A stretch of 5,758 nt of DNA from Faecalibacterium sp. UBA1819 (GCA_002315015.1 DCEX01000031.1:41278-47035); one strand, 5' to 3'. Counted from the first letter of the stretch, positions 1-5,758 are shown. Notes: generated by a model from the letters alone, not told the origin. Numbers and translations are program-made.

Positions 1-368
1 TACCGCTGGAGCTGCCCCAGGCGCAAGGGGGCCGTTTTATATTCCTCTGCCTGCGGTTCCTGGCAGAGCCGCACCGTGTTATAGGGGATAAGCTGGTCAC
101 GGGCTGCTTCGTCCATACAGCGCCGCAGGAGCAGGTGGACGCACCAGACGCTTCTGGCGCTGAGCCTCTGGCTCCGCAGGCTATCATAGAAGCCGGTGAC
201 AGTGTTTTCCGACAGCTCCGCCAGCGGAATGCTCCCAATCTCGGGAAGGATGTGGCGGTAGATCAGATTGCGGTATCCGCCCACTGTGCTGCCGCTCCAT
301 CTACTCTGGTTCTCGCAAAACCAGCGGTCACACCACTGGCCTACGGTATAGCTGTTTCCTTTCTGCAT
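1..368 (-). CDS. Tyrosine recombinase / phage-type integrase, N-terminal part (runs off the left edge)
   Basis: The minus-strand frame is open from the ATG at 368 to the window edge (122 codons). The protein begins MQKGNSYTVGQWCDRW. It reads like the arm-binding/core-binding (SAM-like) domain of clostridial tyrosine integrases: a W-x(3)-W start, then S-T-V-x-x-Y-R-N, then HILPEIGSIPLAELSE, then a helix with FYDSLRS, and a region ending DQLIPYNTV, the usual position of 'NP' before the catalytic domain. The catalytic domain (R-H-x-x-R-Y) lies outside the window, so activity cannot be judged. The start is supported by AAAGGAGG at 376-383, 7 nt upstream. The family catalyses site-specific integration and excision of mobile elements. 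The region looks more GC-rich than the operon to its right, which fits a mosaic locus. The integrase assignment is fairly secure; its subfamily and target site are unknown. Confidence 0.8.
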   Translation of the reverse strand, partial: MQKGNSYTVGQWCDRWFCENQSRWSGSTVGGYRNLIYRHILPEIGSIPLAELSENTVTGFYDSLRSQRLSARSVWCVHLLLRRCMDEAARDQLIPYNTVRLCQEPQAEEYKTAPLRLGQLQR

Positions 369-375
369 ATCGTCG

Positions 376-383
376 CCTCCTTT
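376..383 (-). promoter_or_regulatory. Ribosome-binding site of the integrase gene
   Basis: AAAGGAGG on the minus strand lies 7 nt from the ATG at 368. It fixes the integrase start, because the open frame farther upstream has no comparable site. Confidence 0.75.
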
Positions 384-427
384 CGGCAACCGAACAATAC
401 CACAGAACGAGGAAAATAGCTACCGGA

Positions 428-458
428 AAGAATGGACTGTTTACAGAAGAATGACTGT
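428..458. repeat. Pair of short direct repeats in the integrase leader
   Basis: AAGAATGGACTGT (428-440) and AAGAATGACTGT (447-458) differ by one inserted G and start 19 nt apart, roughly two helical turns. They lie between the proposed promoter and the integrase start. Such paired sites can bind integrase, excisionase or a repressor, but that role is inference; the repeat itself is plainly visible. Confidence 0.5.
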
Positions 459-463
459 TCCGA

Positions 464-492
464 ACGATATTGCTTGTTGTCTTTCTTGTCAT
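464..492 (-). promoter_or_regulatory. Weak putative promoter of the integrase gene
   Basis: On the minus strand ATGACA (487-492) and TATCGT (464-469) are separated by 17 nt. They occupy the same positions relative to the palindromic operator as the consensus TTGACA/TATAAT of the operon promoter near 5279-5307. The alignment with that promoter also covers a decayed second operator copy (GACAACAA versus GACAAGAA). The -10 is poor (4/6), so the promoter may be weak or activator-dependent. A perfect TATAAT also lies at 499-504 on the same strand, but I see no good -35 for it. Confidence 0.4.
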
Positions 493-513
493 CTGCTGAT
501 TATATGACAAGAA
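483..513. promoter_or_regulatory. Palindromic operator TTCTTGTCA-N13-TGACAAGAA upstream of the integrase
   Basis: The arms at 483-491 and 505-513 are perfect 9-bp inverted repeats separated by 13 bp. Exactly the same arms and spacing occur at 5298-5328 in the operon promoter, which makes chance unlikely. Arm spacing of about two helical turns suits a dimeric winged-helix or helix-turn-helix regulator. The most obvious candidate is the winged-helix protein encoded at 3947-5251 (inference). Confidence 0.6.
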
Positions 514-590
514 TCCGATTATGAGCGAGTTATTGCGGCTGCATATACATTTTCCATCTTTTGAGAAAGGGTGTGCCTCGCCAGGGCTTA

Positions 591-873
591 TTCTTTGTTT
601 ATGCGGCGTATTTCCTGCGCCTCTGCTCTGAGATGAACCGTCCTGTCATCGCCCCCTAAAACCGGACGGAACTTCTTTTAATATACAGAATCCAATCCCA
701 CACCCATCCCAAAAGGAGAAAGTTTTGCTTGAAACAAGCAGGGCAAAAGAGTGTCAAAGATAAACTGCCGGAGCAGAGGAAAGGGTCAAAGAGGGCGGTA
801 GAGTGCCGGCTGAAGATTCAGACACACATTTGGGACCGCATTCCCAGACATTCGAACCCCACACGCCGGACCA
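591..873. repeat. Long direct repeat, left copy
   Basis: This stretch aligns without any gap to 5367-5649 (constant offset 4776). Positions 591-735 differ from the right copy at only 3 of 145 bases. From about 736 to 873 identity falls sharply: counting from 729, about 97 of 145 positions match. The conserved part contains a leader with AAAAGGAG (711-718) and a TTG (729) opening a frame. The end carries TTCGAA and CGGACCA at the places where the right copy has a tRNA-like T-arm and acceptor end, but here the T-stem no longer pairs. Mismatches in the diverged part are spread about evenly over the three codon positions, so I do not call the frame a gene. Confidence 0.85.
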
Positions 874-989
874 AACACTGCCAAACAGGGTTAAAGAGCA
901 TTGAAAAGCAGCAGAAAGCAGCGGTTTTTCTCTACCCCTTTTCTCCATTTCGTGTAATCCCAAATGCGGAAATATCCCGAAGACGACCC

Positions 990-3920
990 CTACATAGAAA
1001 CATCTTCCATGACAAGCTGTTCGCTTTCTGCATGACCAGAAAGTGCCAGGAACTCACCGGCAATGTCTGGATTTTTGAACCGAAGCACATCCGTATCTTT
1101 TCTGCCAAACGCAAGAAAATCCACGCCGCCATACCACACAACGCTTTCATCAACGACGGCATACCGCTGATTCAGTTCTTTGTGCGTATGGACCACAATA
1201 CCTGTCTGCCTCATCATCTTGATCGCTTCACACATACTTTCTTGATTTGATAATTCTCTGCTATCTGCCGTTCTGGTATGGATCGCAATTTCGACACCGG
1301 AAGCAACCGCCTTCTGTAAAGAGGGAAGAAGTTTCACGATTCTGCCTTTTTGCAGATAAGGACTGACGATAACCACGCTGCGGGCGGCATCATCCAGGTC
1401 CTGCTCAAAGGGAAGCATAGATGAGTATCCGTCGTAAATCACGCTGACAGACTGATCCGCTGCACCGAATTTGACCTGATATCCCAGTTCCGCATAGCCC
1501 TTCAGGCGTTTATGATACATCCGCTCCAGGGTGGGAACATGGATATCCACATAATCATAGATGCGAGCTTCCTGCTTTCCTTCATAATTTCTATGGAGAC
1601 GTCCGGCATACTGTGCCAATGTACCTTTCCACGATATGGGCATCGCCAGAAGCAAGGTGTCCAGCCGCGGAGAGTCAAATCCCTCTCCAATATACTTTCC
1701 GGTGGCAACGACCACCACGTCCTCATCGTCAGGCACATTCTGCAATGCTGCCAGCTTTTCACGCTTATCCTTTTGCTTCTCACTACCAATAAGCAGAAAG
1801 ACATTTTTCACTTGATCCGACAGACAACCAGCAAGCAATACAGCGTGTTCCTTCCGCTCCGTCAGCAGAATCGGTGTACGCCCCTCCTGTATCAACTTCA
1901 AAGTGTCTGACACCAACAGTTCGTTCCTGTTTTGATTTTCAATTACTCCGACGTACATATCCTGAATCCCATTGGCATTTGGTAGCCTCATGCGTGTAAA
2001 TCTGGGAATTACAATGTGAGAAAAGCTTCGCTTTTCTGCCTGACTTTTGGCGTCCACCAAATACCGGACAGAGCCGCACTGCATAAAGATGATGGGATGA
2101 TGACCGTCCTTGCGGACAGGAGTAGCAGACAAACCGTAAACATATTTGGCTTCAACTGCTTTCAGCACGGTTTCGAAGGTGAATGCGGCCACATGATGGC
2201 ACTCATCTACAATGACCATTCCGTACTCTGTCACAAAAGACTTTACCGTCTTTTCTTCTCCCTCAAGCAGGGACTGCATGGTGGCAATATCGACAATCCC
2301 ACTGCGGGAATTCTTTCCGCTGCCGATTTGGCCAATGAGGTACTGTTTTTTCTTCCTGCCGCGCTTTTTTGGAAGTTCCGGCAGAACCTCATGAACATTC
2401 AGAAATTGTTCCAGCGAGGATTTCCACTGTTCCAGCAATGCGCTGGACTGCACCAATACCAGAGTATTGACTTTGCGCTGTCCAATCAGATAGGCGCCAA
2501 TCACAGTTTTTCCAAACGCAGTAGTTGCTGAGAGAACGCCCATGTCTGCGGCAAGCAGGGCCTGGGCAGCAGGTTCCTGTTCTGGGCGCAGCACCCCATT
2601 GAATTCCACATCAATGGAACGTCCCAGTGATCTGTGATCTTCCAGAATGACAGGGATTTCATATTGATCAAATAACCCCAGAATCTCATCCATGCAACCA
2701 CGGGGAAGGCCGATGTATTCCTCATCTTCATAGCCGCAGTCCAGAACACGAGGAACGCCATAAACGGAAATGCGCATGGCTTGCTTGGAGCGAAATTCCG
2801 GATTTGGAAACGCCGCAAGTCTCTTGAGCGTATTCAATGCCCCTTGAGAGAAGTCTTTTTTCTCAATATAGATCAGATTGGAACTATACAGGCTTACCTG
2901 CAGCGGAAAATCTCTGTGTGTCAGTTTTGTCTGGGTTCGCTTGCGCTTCCATGGCACTTGCTTCTCCCCAGCATCTTCCAGTTCTCCCATGTCGCCATGA
3001 TGACATAGTTTCCCCAGACATTCTTCCAACTGTTCCGGTGTAATTTTGGGCAGGGAGGACAGAAACGCCCACTGATCGGGATAAGGCTCAAAGTGATCAT
3101 CCACAAACAGAGAATTTCCGTCTTTCTGCGCCTGGCCTTGAAATGGCAGGGCAATCAAATTCCCAAAACCGCCCTTCGGCACAAGATCCTGAGACGGGAA
3201 CAACCGGTCATAGGATGAAAAGGATAGCTCATGTCTGCACGACATGGTTCGGGTCAGCAAACCGGTCCCCAAGCGCCTGGCATCGGCGGCAGAAACAGGC
3301 TCCGAAAAGAAAAACCAGATATGTGCGCCGTTTCCGGAACGGGAGCGTTCCACTGCTGGTACAAGTCCTGCTTCTTTGCAGGATTTGCAAAATGCAGTCA
3401 CATCAAGCTTCCACTTTTCTTCATCAAAATCCGCAGCCAACAGCCAGGTCCTGTTGTCCTCCAGCATCGGATAGATTGCCGCCACATCTCTGCACAAAGC
3501 ATCACGGCCCATCAAATGCGCCTTGACCACATCGGCCGTGAGTGGCCGAAACTCACGGTTGGGGCACTCTACGCACCTGTATTTCTTTTTATCACACAGG
3601 CCATGCACCCATTCATTTTTACAGACTGGGGTGTAACCGGTTTTCCCGGTGGTCGTGCTGTGATATCGGCGTGCATATACATCTTCCCGCCCTTTGAAAA
3701 CAGAGAGGAAATACTCGATTTTCTCCTGTGAGGAGCTGTGTGCGTGAACCGGAGCAGACTGCACATCCGTTAGCGCACAGCTGCGCCACAGCGGCTCGGA
3801 GCATACCGCCCTTTTGCCGTTTTCATCTTCACAGAGAAGCAGCGCCTGCCCTCCATCCAGAGACGGGACAATTTCAAGAAGCGCATACTCCCGGTTATTG
3901 ATGATCGCTTTTCTATTCAT
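990..3920 (-). CDS. TOTE-type primase-helicase: AEP primase domain, SF2 DEAD/DEAH-box helicase and degenerate PLD-like tail
   Basis: A protein of 976 aa from the ATG at 3920. A GTG at 3950, overlapping the upstream stop, is an alternative start, but its first ten codons are mostly the GGAGG-type ribosome-binding region. Residues about 70-290 match the archaeo-eukaryotic primase of TOTE conflict systems: a CX8CX6CX2C cluster (C100, C109, C116, C119) probably binding zinc, the metal-binding DFD (164-166), SGNGAH (195-200) and SYDRLFPSQD (236-245). A superfamily 2 helicase follows: Walker A ATTAFGKT (465-472), a basic PKKRGRKKK segment (517-525), DECH (572-575), SAT (598-600), GEGFDSP (745-751) and QYAGRLHR (770-777). 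The tail (about 825-950) resembles a phospholipase-D nuclease fold, but its HxK(x4)D motif reads NQRYAVVD. Expected role: ATP-driven remodelling of nucleic acid with possible primer or polymerase activity, in the cytoplasm. All primase and helicase motifs look intact. The biological target is unknown, and the defence role comes from the family. Confidence 0.85.
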   Translation of the reverse strand: MNRKAIINNREYALLEIVPSLDGGQALLLCEDENGKRAVCSEPLWRSCALTDVQSAPVHAHSSSQEKIEYFLSVFKGREDVYARRYHSTTTGKTGYTPVCKNEWVHGLCDKKKYRCVECPNREFRPLTADVVKAHLMGRDALCRDVAAIYPMLEDNRTWLLAADFDEEKWKLDVTAFCKSCKEAGLVPAVERSRSGNGAHIWFFFSEPVSAADARRLGTGLLTRTMSCRHELSFSSYDRLFPSQDLVPKGGFGNLIALPFQGQAQKDGNSLFVDDHFEPYPDQWAFLSSLPKITPEQLEECLGKLCHHGDMGELEDAGEKQVPWKRKRTQTKLTHRDFPLQVSLYSSNLIYIEKKDFSQGALNTLKRLAAFPNPEFRSKQAMRISVYGVPRVLDCGYEDEEYIGLPRGCMDEILGLFDQYEIPVILEDHRSLGRSIDVEFNGVLRPEQEPAAQALLAADMGVLSATTAFGKTVIGAYLIGQRKVNTLVLVQSSALLEQWKSSLEQFLNVHEVLPELPKKRGRKKKQYLIGQIGSGKNSRSGIVDIATMQSLLEGEEKTVKSFVTEYGMVIVDECHHVAAFTFETVLKAVEAKYVYGLSATPVRKDGHHPIIFMQCGSVRYLVDAKSQAEKRSFSHIVIPRFTRMRLPNANGIQDMYVGVIENQNRNELLVSDTLKLIQEGRTPILLTERKEHAVLLAGCLSDQVKNVFLLIGSEKQKDKREKLAALQNVPDDEDVVVVATGKYIGEGFDSPRLDTLLLAMPISWKGTLAQYAGRLHRNYEGKQEARIYDYVDIHVPTLERMYHKRLKGYAELGYQVKFGAADQSVSVIYDGYSSMLPFEQDLDDAARSVVIVSPYLQKGRIVKLLPSLQKAVASGVEIAIHTRTADSRELSNQESMCEAIKMMRQTGIVVHTHKELNQRYAVVDESVVWYGGVDFLAFGRKDTDVLRFKNPDIAGEFLALSGHAESEQLVMEDVSM

Positions 3921-3931
3921 AAACAGTCCCC

Positions 3932-3936
3932 CCTCC
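3932..3936 (-). promoter_or_regulatory. Ribosome-binding site that decides the helicase start
   Basis: GGAGG followed by a run of G lies 11 nt before the ATG at 3920 and inside the end of the upstream reading frame's neighbourhood. It favours ATG 3920 over the GTG at 3950, which has only coding sequence of the first gene in front of it. Confidence 0.6.
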
Positions 3937-3946
3937 ACACCCACAG

Positions 3947-5251
3947 TCACTTCCGTCTATACTTTGTTTTCCTGCCGTTTCCATCCTGATAAATCAGGCC
4001 CTTGGCGACCATGTGTTTCAGAATTCGGTTGGCTGTGGCTTGGCTTACATCCAGCAGCTGATCCACATCACGGCGTACGATATGGCCATGGGAACCAATG
4101 AAATCCAGAATCCGCTTTTCATCGCCTTTGACCGTGCCAATCAATGTCTCTGTATGATTTGCGCCGGCGTTCCTGTTTGGCAGCGTGATTTTGAATGCGT
4201 TGCTTGATACCTCGATTTTTGGTTTCAATTCCGTCTCCCCATAGGCGTTCATAATTTTAGGCATACCCGTGCCGTATGCCTCAATCAGCTGCAGACGATA
4301 AAATATGGCTGCCAGCTTGGGATTTCGGCAAACCGAGAGTCCCAGCATAATGTCATCCAGTTCAATGCCGGAAAGCAGTCCGCCTACAGAGACAAATTCA
4401 ATTCTGTCGGCATATACACTGACTAGGGTGCTTGCACGGAAGGAATAGTCTCTGTGGACCAGCGAGTTCAGCAGCGCTTCCCGCAGTGCATCTTCCGGAT
4501 AATCCCGTGTGTCGATTCGGTATAGCCCATCAAAAGTTGCCTTTGTCTGGTTACGCAGATCCAGATAGCTGTACAACTCCTCCATTTGCTGAAACAGCGA
4601 ACCGCCAAATTCTCTTCTGTCCTGAAAGCTTCCTTTATCTTCCCCAGAGAAGGTCGCCGCCTTAATGGTGCTGGGACACTGATCGGACAGGAGCAGCGCC
4701 ACATTGGAGTAGATACCATCTGCGGAAATCATCCCAAGGGTCTGCATTTTTGCAGCATCAAATGGGATATTCTGCTTTTCAAATTGCTTCTCTGCCGCTT
4801 CAAAGCTGAGGTTCTGTTCCAGCGAACGCATGGATTCGAAGTTGTCCCCATCAGTTTCCTTGATCATTCTTCGGATCGCAGTATCCGTAGCCGGGTCAGA
4901 AGATGTGCCGTTTCTGACATAGACCCCACTGGGTTTCAATCCCTTACTGCCCAGATAATAGGGCCGGTCGGTTCCTTTTTGAATGGTCACAGCAATGATA
5001 TCCTTGTTGCCGACGTGTTGGTTTTCGTAGCCCACAAACATTGTCACATCAGGCTTGATGGAATCTCGAATCATATTGTTTAGCTGCAAAATGACTTGGT
5101 CGGCGTTTTTGACTCCCACAACACTTCCATCGCCGCTGACACCAATATACAGCGTACCGCCTTTTGTGTTGGCAAAGGCAATGACTTCTTTGCAGATATC
5201 TCCCACGACCTCTGCTTTCAGTTCAACAACTTCACTCTCAACAAATGCCAT
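3947..5251 (-). CDS. AlbA_2/Schlafen-like, GHKL-ATPase-like and winged-helix protein (putative sensor and transcriptional regulator)
   Basis: A protein of 434 aa. Residues about 5-130 form an AlbA_2 (Schlafen-type) putative nucleic-acid-binding domain: E10-x-K12, then AFANTKGG (25-32), YIGV and a VxVRNGTSSDPA-like end. Residues about 245-355 are an HATPase_c_4-like domain with the N-box REALLNSLVHRDYS (257-270; E258 and N262) and the G-box YGTGMPKI (326-333). The usual NPGG of the family is SVGG (288-291), so ATP binding may be altered. Residues about 376-434 are a winged helix-turn-helix (RRDVDQLLDVSQATANRILKHM region, then a basic tail). Proteins of this layout are often annotated as ATP-binding transcriptional regulators. 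The start ATG has AAAAGGAGGT 7 nt upstream. The stop TGA lies immediately before the helicase gene, with a 4-base overlap if the GTG at 3950 is used, so the two are co-transcribed. Likely roles are sensing and autoregulation through the TGACAA boxes at its promoter (inference). Confidence 0.85.
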   Translation of the reverse strand: MAFVESEVVELKAEVVGDICKEVIAFANTKGGTLYIGVSGDGSVVGVKNADQVILQLNNMIRDSIKPDVTMFVGYENQHVGNKDIIAVTIQKGTDRPYYLGSKGLKPSGVYVRNGTSSDPATDTAIRRMIKETDGDNFESMRSLEQNLSFEAAEKQFEKQNIPFDAAKMQTLGMISADGIYSNVALLLSDQCPSTIKAATFSGEDKGSFQDRREFGGSLFQQMEELYSYLDLRNQTKATFDGLYRIDTRDYPEDALREALLNSLVHRDYSFRASTLVSVYADRIEFVSVGGLLSGIELDDIMLGLSVCRNPKLAAIFYRLQLIEAYGTGMPKIMNAYGETELKPKIEVSSNAFKITLPNRNAGANHTETLIGTVKGDEKRILDFIGSHGHIVRRDVDQLLDVSQATANRILKHMVAKGLIYQDGNGRKTKYRRK

Positions 5252-5258
5252 ACACAGT

Positions 5259-5268
5259 ACCTCCTTTT
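5259..5268 (-). promoter_or_regulatory. Strong ribosome-binding site of the AlbA_2 gene
   Basis: AAAAGGAGGT on the minus strand, 7 nt from the ATG at 5251, is close to a perfect anti-16S match and fixes the start of the operon's first gene. Confidence 0.85.
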
Positions 5269-5273
5269 CTTAG

Positions 5274-5346
5274 TTGTCATTATAATCATTCTTGTCATTC
5301 TTGTCAATTTGTATCCATCTGACAAGAAAATTATTCCGTGTTGTCA
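5274..5346. promoter_or_regulatory. Cluster of TTGTCA/TGACAA operator boxes around the operon promoter
   Basis: Two adjoining direct copies of TTCTTGTCA (5289-5297 and 5298-5306) are followed, after 13 bp, by the inverted copy TGACAAGAA (5320-5328). Further TTGTCA cores lie at 5274-5279, just downstream of the -10, and at 5341-5346. That makes five cores within 73 bp, covering the -35, the spacer and both flanks. The array suggests cooperative binding of a repressor, most simply the winged-helix protein encoded by the first gene (inference). Confidence 0.7.
5279..5307 (-). promoter_or_regulatory. Consensus sigma-70-type promoter of the operon
   Basis: On the minus strand TTGACA (5302-5307) and TATAAT (5279-5284) are perfect hexamers with an ideal 17-nt spacer, placed about 30 nt before the start codon. 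The -35 is itself part of an operator box, and the spacer contains a second TGACAAGAA. A protein bound to these boxes would block RNA polymerase, so the intrinsically strong promoter is probably held repressed. Confidence 0.88.
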
Positions 5347-5366
5347 AAGCCCACGGCCCAGAGTAT

Positions 5367-5649
5367 TTCTTTGTTTATGCGGCGCATTTCCTGCGCCTCT
5401 GCTCTGAGATGAACCGTCCTGTCATCGCCCCCTAAAACCGGACGCAACATCTTTTAATATACAGAATCCAATCCCACACCCATCCCAAAAGGAGAAAGTT
5501 TTGCTTGAAACACGCAGGGAAAAAGAGTTCTAAAGAGGAACTGGCGGAGCATAGGAAAGCGTTAAACAGGGTACAAAAGCTCTATTTGAAAGGACGGACA
5601 TATTTTTGGGAGCAGGATGCCGGGAGTTCGAATCTCTCCACTCGGACCA
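5367..5649. repeat. Long direct repeat, right copy
   Basis: The partner of 591-873, at a constant offset of 4776 bp with no insertion or deletion. The first 145 bp are about 98% identical and the rest about two-thirds identical. In this copy the end retains a tRNA-like T-arm and CCA end. Together the two copies bracket the entire operon and its promoter. Recombination between them would remove 4776 bp and leave one copy. Confidence 0.85.
5622..5649 (+). other. tRNA-like 3' end (T-arm, acceptor strand and CCA); candidate attachment-site remnant
   Basis: GGGAG-TTCGAAT-CTCTC forms a T-stem and loop with one G-T pair. It is followed by the seven-base CACTCGG, a discriminator A and CCA, exactly the geometry of a tRNA 3' end. 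The matching 5' acceptor strand (CCGAGTG) and the D and anticodon arms are not present in the preceding 90 bp, so this is not a whole tRNA gene. Integrative elements commonly leave such 3' fragments when they use a tRNA gene as attachment site. I cannot name the tRNA. Confidence 0.45.
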
Positions 5650-5657
5650 CATTTTTC

Positions 5658-5684
5658 AAAAAAAACCGCCTAAACAGGCGGTTT
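5658..5684 (-). terminator. Intrinsic terminator for minus-strand transcription from the right
   Basis: AAACCGCC (5663-5670) and GGCGGTTT (5677-5684) form an 8-bp stem with a 6-nt loop. Read on the minus strand it ends in eight consecutive T, three of them in the stem. On the plus strand no T-run follows. It therefore ends transcription entering from beyond 5758 and insulates the operon promoter. Confidence 0.7.
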
Positions 5685-5758
5685 GAGACTGTCGAAAAAC
5701 TGCCGCCTCATTCAGAAAGAACCTAGGCTGCAAGGGGAAAAAGGCTTGGAAAAGGGGG
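5685..5758. mobile_element. Unassigned right edge, possibly the end of an insertion sequence
   Basis: The stretch starts GAGACTGTCGAAAAACTG, which resembles the terminal inverted repeats of some clostridial insertion sequences as I remember them. It directly follows a terminator, as transposase genes often do. No transposase coding sequence or second terminus is visible in the window, so this is only a suggestion. Confidence 0.2.

Larger units (their letters stand above)
5505..5726 (+). pseudogene. Possible truncated start of a small mobile-element protein
   Basis: AAAAGGAG (5487-5494) precedes a TTG at 5505 that opens a Lys-rich frame beginning MKHAGKKSSKEELAEHRKAL. I recall similar starts in small DUF3847-type proteins next to mobilisation genes of clostridial elements, but this is memory only. 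After about 25-30 codons the frame runs into the tRNA-like segment and then a terminator hairpin, so it cannot be an intact protein. The left repeat has a parallel frame from 729. The even spread of differences over codon positions argues against either copy being translated under selection. Confidence 0.25.

Noticed and set aside
135..419. 94-codon plus-strand open frame over the integrase
   Set aside because: Antisense to the clear integrase reading; low-complexity Ala/Pro-rich composition typical of a shadow frame in GC-rich DNA.
328..510. 60-codon minus-strand open frame upstream of and overlapping the integrase
   Set aside because: TTG start without a ribosome-binding site, starts inside the operator palindrome, overlaps the well-supported integrase start, and has no recognisable domain.
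591..873. CRISPR array or transposon inverted repeats
   Set aside because: There are only two copies, in direct orientation and 4.8 kb apart, with no regular spacers and no inverted termini.
874..989. Rho-independent terminator after the helicase stop codon
   Set aside because: T-rich tracts are present on the minus strand but no stable GC-rich stem precedes them.
729..1250. 173-codon plus-strand open frame starting in the left repeat
   Set aside because: It runs into the 3' end of the helicase gene on the other strand. Its similarity to the right-copy frame shows no codon-position bias, and its later part is a shadow of the helicase.
2016..2531. 171-codon plus-strand open frame inside the helicase gene
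   Set aside because: Lies opposite the helicase motif region; no ribosome-binding site and no domain.
5560..5649. Complete tRNA gene at the end of the right repeat
   Set aside because: Only the T-arm and 3' acceptor side are present; no matching 5' acceptor strand, D-arm or anticodon arm upstream.

Overview
The window looks like accessory DNA from a low-to-mid-GC Firmicute, probably a gut clostridium. The reasons are strong AGGAGG ribosome-binding sites, near-consensus sigma-70-type promoters, and protein families common in clostridial integrative elements. The organism is inferred from style only; no housekeeping marker is present.

Layout: (1) 1-368, minus strand: the 5' part of a tyrosine-recombinase (integrase) gene that runs off the left edge. 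(2) 369-989: no gene. It holds the integrase ribosome-binding site, a pair of short direct repeats, a weak promoter overlapping an inverted-repeat operator, and the left copy of a long direct repeat (591-873). I see nothing clear in 874-989, including no convincing terminator for the operon that ends at 990. (3) 990-5251, minus strand: a tightly coupled two-gene operon. The first gene (3947-5251) encodes an AlbA_2/Schlafen-like, GHKL-ATPase-like and winged-helix protein. The second (990-3920) encodes a large protein with an archaeo-eukaryotic primase domain, a DEAD/DEAH-box superfamily 2 helicase and a degenerate phospholipase-D-like tail, of the 'TOTE conflict system' type. (4) 5252-5366: a consensus promoter with a cluster of TTGTCA/TGACAA operators. 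(5) 5367-5649: the right copy of the long direct repeat, ending in a tRNA-like 3' end. (6) 5650-5758: a minus-strand intrinsic terminator, then sequence I cannot assign that may be the edge of an insertion sequence.

Working model (inference): the operon is a regulated defence or genome-conflict cassette in a mobile element. The first protein may sense nucleic acid or a ligand through its AlbA_2 and ATPase domains and repress its own promoter through the C-terminal winged helix. The second would be the nucleic-acid-processing effector. Two observations stand out. The same palindromic operator (TTCTTGTCA-N13-TGACAAGAA) occurs at the integrase promoter and at the operon promoter. The whole cassette also sits between ungapped 283-bp direct repeats exactly 4776 bp apart, whose identity changes abruptly from about 98% to about 67%.
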